From Quillaja saponaria (taxonomy: Eukaryota > Streptophyta > Magnoliopsida > Fabales > Quillajaceae): 64,000 bases of DNA. The stretch spans positions 17,155,994-17,219,993 of the forward strand of contig CM055614.1 in NCBI GenBank assembly GCA_029379385.1, in the 5' to 3' direction. Shown one piece after another: positions 24,975 through 36,770 of this stretch; within the stretch, counting starts at the first letter, position 1; each line of letters starts with the position of its first letter. A program made the position numbers and the translations under genes. Below the pieces are notes generated by a model that was not told the origin of the DNA, did no database searches, and saw only the letters and a list, made by a program, of their open reading frames with translations.

Positions 24975-25187
24975 AAGAGGTTATTTCTTTACAGTTCCCA
25001 TCACCTTCATAGCCTGATACTTTATATTTTTATCCTCTCACCAGTCAACTCCTGTCAAGGCTACCAGAGAGATTGCAATCTCTTCCTCCTTGTCTTCTGA
25101 AAATTCTGCCAAGTCCAACACCTCCTCTTCTTCCTCCTTTTCTTATTCATCATAGGTAATGGTCATGCATACTTGAGAACTTCTACA

Positions 25188-26350
25188 GTAATGACCTTGG
25201 GTGTACTTATCATTACAGTAAAAGCAAAGCCCTTTCTTAGTTCTATCTTCCATCTCTATTTAACTCATAAAAACTGAATTTCTTCTTGTTTGGTTTGCGT
25301 TAGGTTTATAGCTGGGAGATTTTCTGTTACTGTTAAATATTTGAGGTTTGGAATTATAATTGAGGTTATTGATTCTAACTGGTTGGCCATTGATATGGGT
25401 GGAAGGTAACAGTTTGGATGGAGGTGGTACAGAGTTAGGATTTGGAGATTGTCTCTGGCTTTGGTTGTATGTATTTTGGTAAGGTTTATAACTACTATAT
25501 TAAGGAGGCTTCTTGTAAATGGTTGAATTCAGGAAATTTTCTTGGTTTCTTGCTAAGTTCATTGCATGAGCTAGGGATTGTATTTCCACTAAATTGATTC
25601 CATGAACTATTTCATCCTTTAAACCCTCCAAATAGTGATTAAGCACTACCTCCTTATTCATAGTACACATATTCTTCAAAACCTTAAACTTTTCATTGTA
25701 TTCTTCCACATTATTCTCCTGTTTTAAATGTTTCAAAGCAATAACAAGTTTGGCAAGGACATTACCTTGAAACCTTATCTGCAATGTTTGTTAAAATTCA
25801 TTCCATGGTGGTTTTTTTGCATATTTCTTTCCTCCAAGAACCCTTGGTACTGCATTACCACCTTCTCCCCAAAATGCATAGCTGCAATTCTGACCTTCAA
25901 GTTTTCTGGTGTTTGATCAACTTCAAAAAATTATTGGCACTTAAACAGCTATCCTCTCAAGTTATCACCTTCAAAACGTGGAAACTCCACTTGAGCCACC
26001 CTTTTCAGCAAATGGCAGTCATGTATTTCCATTTATGGTACTTCTACTCCTATCTAAGGGTGTACTAGTGGAACCTGAATGTTCACAGGTGAAGGTCTAC
26101 CAACTTTCGGTGGAGCTTTAGGAATTCCTGGTAGATTAGGCACTATAGGCTCTCTAATCACCTCTAGATCCTCTAGATGAAATTGAGCAGCTTGTAGTTC
26201 AAAGCCACAGCATCAATGACTACTTGTAACTTCAAATCAGTCTTGGCTTGAGCTTCTTATATAGATGTCTTCAATTCTTGAATCGAAGTTATGAATCAGT
26301 TATACAAGGCCTCCATCTGAGTTTCCATAGCAGTGAATCTCTGATCAATC
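25188..26350 (-). pseudogene. Chromovirus gag
   Basis: Gag is the structural capsid protein of the element. The best block is 25784-25500 (FQGNVLAKLVIALKHLKQ, VEEYNEKFKVLKN, NHYLEGLKDEIVHGI), matching the retrotransposon gag domain. A zinc-knuckle-like motif GLCFYCNDKYTQGHYC lies at about 25231-25188, the form seen in Reina-type chromoviruses. The N-terminal part (25.8-26.35 kb) is readable only in broken frames. It lies directly downstream of the primer binding site. Confidence 0.8.
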
Positions 26351-26390
26351 ACAGTTTCGTTAATGTTTACCATTGTTGAGCCAGGAAAGG

Positions 26391-26402
26391 GCTCTGATAC
26401 CA
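26391..26402 (-). promoter_or_regulatory. Primer binding site, tRNA-iMet type
   Basis: The complement reads TGGTATCAGAGC one base from the inner LTR end at 26404, the standard plant initiator-methionine tRNA site for starting minus-strand DNA synthesis. Confidence 0.92.
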
Positions 26403-26403
26403 C

Positions 26404-26774
26404 TGTTAAAAGCTTTTCTTGAAAAGCTTAGCAATCAACTAGTTTGGGTCACATAAAAAGAAAGAGAAAAAGATGGTTGAGAGAGAAGAGAGAGAGAGAG
26501 ATAGAGATAGAGAGAGAGAGAGAGAGAAGAAATTTAGTATTTTCATGTATGGTTGAGAGTGAATTACAGATGCTTGGATTGAATTCTTATACAATTTTAG
26601 TTAAAAGTTCAATCGTTAGAGCTAAAACAGACTAACAAACCCCTAAACAGATTAACTAACTCCTCCACATGAGATTAACAAACTTCATTAGTAGCCTAAC
26701 TACCTTCACTTAATCAAACCCAACTTTTTCTCCTTATTTTCGAGTGGCCCACTTCCTTTCTCTACTTCATAACA
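26404..26774 (-). repeat. Chromovirus 5' LTR (371 bp) with GA microsatellite
   Basis: It matches the LTR at 21262 apart from a GA/GATA-rich expansion at about 26479-26529, which accounts for the whole 46-bp length difference. In element orientation this is the upstream LTR. Confidence 0.92.
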
Positions 26775-28977
26775 AAAACGAGGAAAATCCTGATGTGTTG
26801 GTGACATTTTTGTTTTTTCTTTTTCAATTAATTTTCTTATCTTTTGAAAAATATTTTTCCCTTGCTACTAAGGAGAAATATCAGTTGTTCTGAATGCTTT
26901 CTGTTTGGTTTTTTGGGTATTACTTCACTTATATCTATGCATGATCTGTAATCTTCTTTCTTTAAGAAGTTAAGTAAGATTATCCTTTTATTAACTTATT
27001 TTTGCTCTTTGTAAATGAAACAAAAGATGCTTACTTATAAGAAATATGTGGTCCTTAATTTATACCCTTGTTCAAATTAACCATGTTTTTTTTTAAAATT
27101 AAAAATAAAAATAAAACCAATTTACAATTTTGCGGCTCTTGAATGTAAATAAAATTGAATTCTTGATAGTGACATTGTTTTCATGTTGCATAGAACAATA
27201 ACATCTTATGCTTTATTTCTAGTCTCCAGAGATGGTGCCGGATTACTCCTGCATGAATTAGTACCTAATAAACTACAACGCACTTCTAGGAGAGTATGTC
27301 ATTTAGAAACTAAGTATAAATGGATAAAGGCTCTCGTACTTCAAGATACAAAATTCAAAAGCATGAAGAGACAACTGAAATTGGCATTTCCACGTTCTTG
27401 TCCCAAAGTTATAATGGAGAAGCTTTCCACAAGGGCTAAACATACAACCAAAAAAAAATTAAATAGTAAGGTACAACATGAGTGGAAGTTTAAGGTAGGT
27501 TCAAGGCTAATTTCAGGAGAAGTTTCTTAATAAATAAAAAATAGCTAACTTCCAAAAGATAATGTTTAAACTTGATTAAATATGTAAGTTAAAATCAAAT
27601 ATATCTCTAAGATAGTGTGAAAATGCCTAAAAGGGGTATACTTTAAATAAATATTTGAAACTTCATAATTCTATATTTTTGTAATTTAAAGGTTATAATT
27701 TATAAAATTGTTAAACTAAGTAATACTTGAAAATTTTACTTCTAGCTCCAGAAAGCATTATTAAGTCAATGATGCACGTGAATGCAAGAAAAAGTAATGA
27801 ACAAGATCGGTAAATAGTGAGTGGTTAATTATTACCCTTTAGTTACTAGATTAATGTATCCCGATTATCTTACTCGAGAATTCTTGTAGGATAGATAATA
27901 TGCCACGAAAAAAGAAAGAAAAAGAGGTTGAGTATGTTATTTAGAGGTGAATAAATATTGTATTGCTATAATTGAGTTATGTGAATTGTGTTTGATGTTT
28001 GAAATTATTTGTGGTTTATAAGGGTCAATGAAGTGAATTGTTTTCCAAAATGATTTTATTTTTGAAATTAAAATCCAGGCGCACCTAGGATATTTGAGAT
28101 ATTTTAATTATGATAAGTTTTTTAAAAGAATTAAATGCTTAGCTTCGGTGGGATGGATTGTATACGGAGAATAACTTGTTGTGCAGGCATGTAAATGCCT
28201 GATGGGGAGAGATATTTATTGTGTGGGGCTGAGTTACTCTGTTGACCCTTTGTTTGACTTGCATGCTTTGAATGATTTGATTGAATTATATTGAGTACTA
28301 TATGAACTATGCTTGTTAAGTTTATGTTTCTGTAATCATGTACGTACAACCTTAATGGTTTTGAATTTATGATATGTTGATATTAATTAAAGATATATGT
28401 TTATACTTGTATTGAGTGATACTAGTACCATTTAAGTACGTTTTCCACTCACTGAGTCTGTAGGACTCACCCCTCATTGTTAATATTTTTAGTAGCAGAT
28501 TCTCAAGGGATGACAATTATTAGTACTGGGCTTGCCGAGTATTTGGTAATAAGGTATATTCAAAATCTCATACTCGAAGTCAAGAATAAAAGTTTGCAAT
28601 CACACTAGAGTTGTGAGTTGTCAAATTTTGTATTATGTAAAAATCTAGTATTTGTTATTTGTAATATGACAGGAGTTGAGCTCCTCTACGTAATTCTATG
28701 GTTATTGTGATCTGATTATATATATAAGCAGGTGTACTTGTTTGTATTTTAAAACATGTTCTATATTACAGGGAACTTCTGTCAATTTTTTTTATAAATT
28801 TATATTTGTTTCAGTAAACAAACTTATATAGTTAACTTATGTTTTATAAAATTTTATTTTTATGCATTAGGTTAGTTAAGAGTTTTATTTGCGTCATTGT
28901 TTTGGAGTCAAGGTTAAGGAGAGTTGGTTACCCAACCCTCCGGCCAGTCATGCCTCTGTGTGGGGTGTGACAGTTAG

Positions 28978-31359
28978 TTTAGTCTTCCTTTCTCTAAAAG
29001 ATTCTCCCTTTTTTTTCTTTTGGTTGTATATGAAATCTCATGTTGGGAAAGTATAGGATTTAAGGACCAAAAACTGGATCAGTAGTTAAGAAAACAAGAT
29101 ATTCTTGGATAAGTCTTAGGTTAAGCATCCCTCTATTGCTGTCATTTTTCGTTATCAAGTCTTGGAAGGGAATAAATATTGAACTTTTTTTGTGTACTCA
29201 TCTTAAACTATTATCTTGTCTTCTAATTCATCCAGTTATGAGTTAACCTTCACACGTACGGTTTAAACTCTGAGCACCAGAAGAATGCATTAATAGTTTT
29301 CACTTTGCATTGTCCTATTATAGAGTTGAGGATAATATGAGATGAATAGATTACGTTGATATTTGGCTGGTATCAGTGGAAACTATTTTTCTCATGGAAA
29401 AAATGAAGGGAGGCTTTTGATTGAAGGTGATGAAAACAAGTTGTGTTATCAAAAATAAAAATGATTTGTTTTGTTTTCTGTTATGAAAATTATAGTTGTT
29501 GTTGATGATGAAAGAAGTATAGGTCAGCTGGCAAATATAACTATGATTGTTGGTTGGTATTTGACTGTATTTGCTTGCTAGTTTTTTGTTGTGTAAATTA
29601 AAACTTAAGGGTTTGACATAATAGTAAAAAAGAAATAGGTAGTTGTAAGGCTCTAGCCAAGTCCACTAAATGGCAATGGCTCTATTTTAAGCTTTAATAG
29701 CCGCCAATTGGAAAAAAAAAAAAAAGTTCATGATAAGTGGTATGTTATAAGTTGATCAAGTTGGTTAAGTGGGAGGTTGGTGTAGAGTAGTTATGGACTT
29801 GGTTTGTGGTTGTGACATTGATTTGGTACATATCCAATATTAAATGAAGTTGTTTTGTTCTTCTTGTTTTTCCTTTTGTGCTTTTCTTTTTTAAAGGTTC
29901 TTTTTGGGCCCTATAAAGAAAAAGTAATTTAAGTTACAATGTTGAAATGGCTTAGTCTAACTCTGTGATTAGGCAAATATATTAGTAACAATACATGCAA
30001 CATTCTTGGGAATGCCTTCCATCTTTTAATGTAACTTTTATAGAGATGAAAAATTGAAAATACATAGGAGTGTCTTTGCAGGCTTCACATTCAGCTTCCA
30101 AACAACATTTTTTCTTGTACTTTTCTTGGTGAATGATTTTAGCTTCTCTGCTTTATGTTGTTTTGTGGTTTTGATTCAACTAGTTTCTAAATTACTTGTT
30201 CAAGCTAGACTCTGTATTACTTTGTTGTGTCTAAATACAAAGACATGCTAATGATTAAGGGACTAAAAAATGTCTGCAACTTGCTTTTAATTTATAGGGT
30301 CCCATCATAATTCCTTAATTCCTCTATCAATGACTCTTTCTCTTGGATTATTTGATGTATTTTACAGACTAAGTAGGCTCAATTTTGTACAAATAAAAAT
30401 CAATAATGGTAAAGCATGACCAAGTTTATGTTTTGTAATTTTTGTTTTAACTAATTTAGCTTTGGGTGCTTCTATTTAGAAGTAATGTAGTTTCTTTTAA
30501 TTCAGACAAGGAGGTGGCTTTAGTGACTTTACAAATAAATATAGTTTCCTGAATTCTACATAATTAATTGATTTGTTATTTGATAGAAGCCAAAAGGCGA
30601 AGTTAGATTTATGTGGATAACATGTCATGTTGGGTATAAGAACACATCATCATGCATATTGGACAAAAAATGTAATGCAGGGTTGGGTTTGGGAAATAAG
30701 GATATGTAGGGTTATACAAGTGAAAAAAAATTGCTTTTTATTTACTGTATTGCTGAAATGTTTTGTGGTATTTCCTTATTAATTAAGGAAGCATGAAGAT
30801 TTGGAAATTTGAATTAGTGTGATTAAATTGACAAGTTGCTGTAAATAGAATCTATCCATAATTTGTTTTGGTGATATATAGATATGCATACAAAAAAACT
30901 TAAAGGAGAATAAGTTAAACCAGTTAGTGTAAAAATTGTCAGGGTATTAGGGAAAGAATGTAATATTTGTTTTCCATAATTTGTTTTTAAGTGCTATGTG
31001 TTTTGAAGTTTGGAGCAGAAGAATGATATTCCTTGTGTATTGGAATTTGTAGTATCCATTTTGATGATTTTGAGAGTAATATCATGGAATTTGAAATTCC
31101 CAAGTTTATCTTTTTATCATTTGAATTAATTGTTACCCTGGCGTTTCTATTCATTTGTTCTCTTGTTTTTCTATTGATCAGCTCTCTTATATTACTTAGA
31201 CTTTGTTGTCAAGTTGATCTTAGAACTTTTAATGGAGAGTGTGAGAGGAAGACAATTTATAAGGAAAATGATTATCATGTACACTGAGCCTTTGTATGAT
31301 TTCCAATAGAATTTTGTACTCAAGTTTACTTCTTGTTTATTACACAATCATGATTATAG
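28978..31359. other. Non-coding region right of solo LTR
   Basis: No recognisable gene is present. Short frames (for example 30054-30251 and 31033-31287) show no motif or codon pattern that I trust. Base composition is slightly less AT-rich than the transposon parts. It could be intergenic or intronic. Confidence 0.4.
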
Positions 31360-33043
31360 GATGTCGTACCCCTATTCGAGGACGCCCTGGAGCTTCATCG
31401 TCTCTATTTATAGTACTAGCATATCTACTTTAGCGATTTCATCTTCATCTGTAGCTTCAGTACTTCCACCGTCCTCTACAACTCCACCTCCAATTCCACC
31501 TTCCAGTGTTTTGTTACTTGCTTCATCCTCAAACTAGGACTTTTTAATGTGGGCTCAGATCAGATCCCATCGAGCTCGGAATTTGCACATACATGTAAGT
31601 TACAATTTTAACTTTGATAATAAATTTTGTTATTTATTGAATTTGTATGAATTTAATTGTTCTTACACCACTGAACTTGTATTGTAGCTACAAGTCATTA
31701 GTGTTATGTCGAGTATGTGGCAGATCTTGAGCCTCATGTGGAGGACATGTCCTTCATGAGGCGACCACGTCGCTAAGTGTGATGCGAGCACAGAGAGGGA
31801 GAAGAGGGGCAATAATAAAATTGTCCCTCTTCATGAGGTTGAGGAGGATCACCTACTCATTTACATAGCTGGAGACAAGAAAGTAAATTATCTTTATAAT
31901 TTTGTATTCAATTGTATTTACACCTTGTCTTTTACTAACGTTAGTTTGTATTGCAAAGCATTCGTTGGGAATGACCGCAAGAACAAGAAGGTGGCCACTA
32001 TTATTTATGGTATTATAATGAAGCACCTTCCATGTTCTTATAGGGCATGAAGACCTTATGCTATAATAGTTTTATGGTGAGTTCAATTATATTATTGTTT
32101 AAGTTTTAATTTCTTTTTGGTATGTTATTAAATTATGACAATATGCTTTTGTTTTGTAATTTATATTGCAAAGATGGTTTAGGGTCCTTCCCGAGCAAAA
32201 TGCTTCATCTCGGGCTGTGTTTGATGCAGCAGTAGAGAAAAAATGCAGCGATATATTCTTGAAGCTGCGTTCCGAAATTAAAAGGAAGCAGCCATTGGGC
32301 TTACTCGCATGGAAGGAGGATGGGCACCTAGATTGGATCCCACAACATTGGTAAGAGTCCTTGTGTGATGAGTGGGCGACTCCTGACTTCTAGAGGTGCT
32401 CTCTAACAATGGCCTTGAATAGAAGAGTGGGTGATGAGCATATTCACCATGCATCTAGCTCCGTCAACACAACTTTTTACCTGAAACTACTGGTTAGTAA
32501 TATTTTATTTAATAAATATTAGTTATAAATTTGTATCATAGCTTTTTTAACAAATATTGTTTTGAAATTTTTGTATAAAAAAAAAAAGTTGGGTCAAGAA
32601 CCTACAGTTATTAAGGTTTTCAACTGCACTCACAAGAGAAAGTTTGGTGACTTTGTTGACATAAAGTTGAAGGCCATTAGTGTAAGTATTATTTGTCTTT
32701 TTTGTTTTATAAAGTTTCTTTTCTGCTTACCTACAAAATTGGTTTTCATTTGCAGAAGAAGTGTAAGGATTTAAAGGCGATGGAGATAGGGCAATCTTAC
32801 ACTAGGCAATAGGATAGTGCTGATATACTTGCTAAGGCCCCCGTGAGAGACCCAGTACTCTTCGTGAAGCTAGCAAGCAACAAGAGGAAGGGACTTATCT
32901 ACCATTTCATAGGCTATATCAATTCCCAAAAAGTACTGGACGAAGTCACAGGGTCTTCAGCTTTTGCCACTATTGCTCACAACTTGGCTATGATTTCTGC
33001 TACATCTCCATCTCCATCTTCTTTAGGATTCACTCCAGAGTAG
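31360..33043 (+). pseudogene. Plant transposase relic, Transposase_24 (Ptta/En/Spm) type
   Basis: Several exon-like pieces on the plus strand line up with this plant transposon protein family. They are 32166-32490 (RWFRVLPEQNASSRAVFDAAV, then AWKEDGHLDWIPQHW, then a block ending HHASSSVNTTFYLKLL), 32575-32688 (KKLGQEPTVIKVFNCTHKR, KFGDFVD) and 32756-33043 (a KKCKDLKAMEIGQSYTRQ block and a C-terminal stretch). The LGxEPTxxxVFxxTHKRK motif is the strongest evidence. Stops at about 32352, 32391 and 32812 and missing parts show that it is dead. Sequence from 31380 (RTPWSFI, a serine/proline-rich stretch) may be the first exon. Its exact role in transposition is not established. Confidence 0.6.
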
Positions 33044-33071
33044 ATGGAGCTTGTATAAGAGTTAATTAGGA

Positions 33072-34200
33072 AGGAGAGCTGAGTACCGGCACGACTGTGG
33101 GGATGAATAAAACCTATAAAAAGAAACAAAAATCTATTTAGGTCAATGGTTAAGATAATAGGCCAAACTTTGAGTTTCAAAGCAAAAACCTTGAAAACCT
33201 GTTCGAGGGGCAAAACGATCAAATAGTAGTCCGTTTTGGGATTAGAGACTACCGGTATGATCGACTTGTAGAAAGGGAAATCCATTAAAATCAACAATTA
33301 GAATATTAGGCCAAATTTTGAGTTTCAAGGCAAAAATTTGCCAAATTTGGGTTCGGGGGCCAAAATAGTTAAATACTAGTCCTTTTAGGATTTCGGGAGT
33401 ATCGGCACGACCATAGGAATATATAAGACTTATAGGAAGAAACAAAAATCAATTTGAATCAATGGTTAGGAAATTATGCCAAATTTTGAGTTTCAAGGCT
33501 AAAACTTGCCAAGTTTGGGTTTGGGGGGAAAACGGTCAAATAATAGTTCTTTTAGTAATCCGGGAGTACCAGCAGGACAGTAGGGATGAATAGGACATAT
33601 AGGAAGAAACGGAAATCTATTTGGCTCAACGATTAGGATATTATGATAAGTTTTTAGTTATAAGGCAAAAACTTGTCAAGTTTGGGTTTAAGGGACAAAA
33701 CAGTCAAATACTAGTCATTTTAGGATTCTGAGAGTACCGACATGACCATAAGGATGAACAAGACCTATGGAAAGAAACGAAAATCTATTTGGATCAACAT
33801 TTTGGATACTAGGCCAAACTTTGAGTTTCAAGGCAAAAACTTGTCAAGTTTGGGTTTGGAGGGCAAATCGATCAAATATTAGTCTTTTTAGATTTCAAGA
33901 GTACTAGTATGACCATGAGGATGAATAAGACCTATAGAAAGAAATGAAAATCCATTTAGCTCACCAGTATTGGGTTTAGGGGACAAAATGGACAAATACT
34001 AGTCTATTTAGAATTTTGAGAGTACTGGCACTACCATGGGAATTAATAAGGCCTATTGAACGAAACAGAAATCCATTTGGCTCAACGTTAGGATATTATG
34101 ACAAATTTTTAGTTTCAGGGTAAAAACTTGTCAAGTTAGGATTTGGGAGGCAAAACGGTCAAATACTAGTCTATTTAGGATTCTGAAAGTACCAGCATGA
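33072..34200. repeat. ~165-bp tandem array, seven to eight diverged units
   Basis: Units start with 'GAGTACCGGCACGACC'-like blocks near 33079, 33247, 33400, 33564, 33732, 33900, 34020 and 34188. Each has 'GAAACAAAAATCTATTTGG', 'TTGAGTTTCAAGGCAAAAACTTG' and 'AAACGGTCAAATACTAGTC' in the same order. One unit (33900-34020) is about 45 bp short. Units are clearly diverged, so the array is old. It directly abuts the copia gag relic. Confidence 0.88.
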
Positions 34201-34992
34201 TCATGGAAACACCTAGTCTTTTGGCCTTTCAACTTTGCTTTGCAATTCCTTTTCCAATGACCTTCTTTGCCATAATGGAAACATGTGGCTTTGGCCTTAT
34301 CCTTCTTGATGCCTATAGTGACCTTAGTCTTACTCTTAGACTTTTTCTTTTTGCCTTTTGACTTAGGTTTAGAAGAACCACTTATCAATATCACCTAGAA
34401 TTTATCTTTTTTGATTTTTCCCTCCATAGTTTTCAACATATTAAGTGACTTAGGTAGAGTCATTTCCAACTTATTCATGTTATACTTCATAACTATGAGA
34501 ATGAATCGGGCAAAGATTGTAAGAATAGTTCAATTGAAAGTTCATGGTCCATGGAAAATCCTAATTGGGACAATCTTTCAATGTACCTAATTATCTTACT
34601 TATGTGAACATTTACTAAAAAGCTTTATGCCATCTTATAGCCTAACAATTTCTTGGATTTCTCGAATCTTTCAATTTTTCCTTACTTACCATACAACTCT
34701 TGCAAGTAAATGTTAATTGTGCGGGCATTCATGTTCTGGTGCTAACTTTGAAGCTCTAGTAACATAGAACTCAACACCACATATACTAATTGTTCATTGT
34801 CATCCAAGTGCTTCAGATGATTATCAAAGTCATATTCCTTATAATCAAGCACACCTTCAACCATAGCTTGAGGGATGTCTTCTTCTAAGACATAGAATAT
34901 ATTTTCTTGACTTAATGGTACTAATCCAAATAGTTAGAAACAGTCGACTTGTTGGATTCTAATATGGATCTGAGTGACAGATTGTTTGTCAT
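34200..34992 (-). pseudogene. copia gag fragment with zinc knuckle
   Basis: Gag packages copia RNA. The minus-strand start at 34992 reads MTNNLSLRSILESNK, a typical copia gag beginning. Later pieces are LEEDIPQAM, LPDSFS, a lysine-rich linker (KSKGKKKKSKSKTKVTIGIK), and the CCHC knuckle CFHYGKEGHWKRNC at about 34290-34245. Several stops and frameshifts lie between, and residues after the start block (the usual W and R of the GxNFxxWxR region) are missing. It ends at the fusion with the tandem array, which adds a chance tail. Confidence 0.8.
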
Positions 34993-35518
34993 TCTAAAAT
35001 CCTAGATATAAAGATAGAACGGCTTTGTAAATATTTATTTAATACATATACCAAATTAAAAAGACTTTATTAAATTTGGTTACTCCTACTATTTTATCAA
35101 ATCTAATGACCCTCTTGAACAGGCTAAGATATTATTTAATTTTGTTTTGATCTTTTAGGGGGCTTAACAAACAAAGACAAATTTAAATAACCGACTAACT
35201 ATCATTTACATTCATCTCATGTAAATTCTTGACAGGGATCAACAAACTATTGTTTTTAATTAAGTTCTAATTGACCACTATTCTAACATATCACATATAT
35301 TCTATGGCTTAACTGAGCTCAATGTATGACTACCTTGACGGTGGCCAAACAAAAAGAAGTAAATAGAACTTCTATTATGCCACAATAATAGGAGGCAACA
35401 TGTTTTCAACATGTAACTTATTAATTTAGAGGGAACTTCGACAATAGGTAGGTTTAATTCCTAATGTCTCACTATGACATGCATATATACATACATTCAT
35501 AATATATCACGTGTAATA

Positions 35519-35520
35519 TA

Positions 35521-35569
<49 letters not shown>
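35519..35569. repeat. (TA)n microsatellite
   Basis: An almost uninterrupted run of TA dinucleotides about 50 bp long, likely polymorphic in length. Confidence 0.9.
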
Positions 35570-35571
<2 letters not shown>

Positions 35572-36455
35572 AAATAGGGAGATGACTATGGACCATATGG
35601 TTTCCTCGACACTTAGTAAAACCATATCCTAAGACTTGATGTAGTCTCACCACATGCTTATCTTCACTTTGTCATGATGTCTTCTTCTCTATATGGTCGA
35701 ATCACAACTAAATTCAAATCTAACTAAATCCTAAATCCTAACCTATGAAACTATTACATAATTGATTAAAAAAAACCTTGAGTTACATTTGAAAGAGTTA
35801 GATGAGAAGAGAATTTATATAAGAGAATAGGTGATATAGCAAGGCACACAACCGTTATTTTTCAAAAATACAAATACAAAGCATACATTCAAAATGCACG
35901 TGTGGTCTATAGTCACTCTATTCTAAATATTCCAGCTGTTAGGCATTCATAATGCAAAACATAGAATAATTTGATTATTGATTACTTATGGATCAACATG
36001 CCATTTAAATTAAATTCCACTAACACCTTAAAGAATATAATTTTAACTAATTTATTTTAAATCCCTTTTATTTTACGAATTTTTCCAAAATACCTCTTTT
36101 CTGAAGAATGGACCTTTCGGCTTGGTTGAGTAGCCTGCAGCACAGCTTGAGCTACTGCTTAGCTACCCTAGCCCAAAATGCCTCTTTTTAAGAGAATGGG
36201 CCTTTTGGCATGGTCGGGCAGCCTACAGCACAACTTGAGCTACTGCTTGGCTGCCTTGGCTGGCAATCATGGCTGCCAGGCTACGTTGGCTAACCTAGGT
36301 GCTACCTAAGCACAGCGTGCTCCTAGGCTACGCACATGGGCTTGGCCACCAAACTCAGCTGCCACGTGCTTACTGCCTTACTAGTCCTGCAAAAGGGCTT
36401 CAGCTTTTGCCGAGGCCTTGTAATTTTTGCTTGGTTGTAGTTATTCACTAGATTT

Positions 36456-36625
36456 CAAGGTTTGGAATAATTCAAAAACGCTAAGATATAAATTGAAACT
36501 TTTAGGGTTTGGAATAATTCTAAAATCAAAAATCCTGCAGTTTTAATATTCAGGGTTTGGAACAATTTCAAAACCCTAAATCCTAAGTTTTCATATTTTA
36601 GGGTTTGGAACAATTCCAAAACTTG
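36456..36625. repeat. 48-bp tandem repeat, four units
   Basis: The motif AGGGTTTGGAAYAATTC recurs at about 36458, 36504, 36552 and 36600, a period of 47-48 bp, with AAAAC and AAATC blocks between. Units are diverged outside the core motif. Confidence 0.8.
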
Positions 36626-36756
36626 AAAACGTCAATACCCTAAACCTTTAGGTCATTTCATAAAAGGCAATTCTAAACAAATCTAAGGCATGCTTCAATA
36701 ATATGAACATCCATAAAAATAAGAAAATCACATACAATTAATTAAAATAAACTTAG

Positions 36757-36770
36757 AGGTTCTAATACCA
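36757..36770 (-). promoter_or_regulatory. Degenerate primer binding site of the copia element
   Basis: The complement reads GTGGTATTAGAACC next to the LTR edge at 36772, close to the initiator-methionine site TGGTATCAGAGCC with two or three changes. It fixes the minus orientation of this element. Confidence 0.65.

Larger units (their letters stand above)
21262..26774 (-). mobile_element. Ty3/gypsy chromovirus (Reina-like), full-length, decayed
   Basis: The LTRs at 21262-21586 and 26404-26774 both run TGTTAA...ATAACA. Flanks are AAAAT and AAAAC, a nearly intact 5-bp target duplication. A tRNA-iMet primer binding site adjoins the right-hand LTR, so the element reads on the minus strand. Protein order gag, protease, reverse transcriptase, RNase H, integrase, chromodomain-like C-terminus is that of chromoviruses, and a CFYCNDKYTQGH motif in gag suggests the Reina clade. 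All genes are cut by stops and frameshifts. Confidence 0.9.
19829..28972 (+). mobile_element. Solo gypsy LTR (family G1), split by a chromovirus
   Basis: The LTR starts TGTTATAACC at 19829 and ends GTGTGACA at 28972. The five bases before it (19824-19828, GTTAG) are repeated directly after it (28973-28977, GTTAG), a perfect target duplication, so this is a solo LTR left by recombination. The outer parts match the LTRs at 37366 and 46654, for example TTTCAGTTGGCCAAGAGCTG near 20360 and near 37790. A 5513-bp chromovirus (21262-26774) sits inside; without it the LTR is about 3.6 kb, some 1.2 kb longer than its relatives, so part of 20.6-21.26 or 26.78-27.6 kb is unique to this copy. Confidence 0.85.
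34993..36756. other. Long non-coding leader between gag and primer binding site
   Basis: About 1.76 kb have no reading frame that I recognise. They contain a TA microsatellite, a pair of diverged repeats near 36110-36260 ('GGGCCTTTTGGCATGGTCGG' and 'AGCACARCTTGAGCTACTGCTTRGCT' style), and a 48-bp tandem repeat. This is longer than most copia leaders, so an unrecognised insertion is possible. Confidence 0.45.

Noticed and set aside
30054..31287. Hydrophobic short frames near 30.1 and 31.0 kb
   Set aside because: No start context, splice partners or motif; typical of T-rich intergenic sequence.
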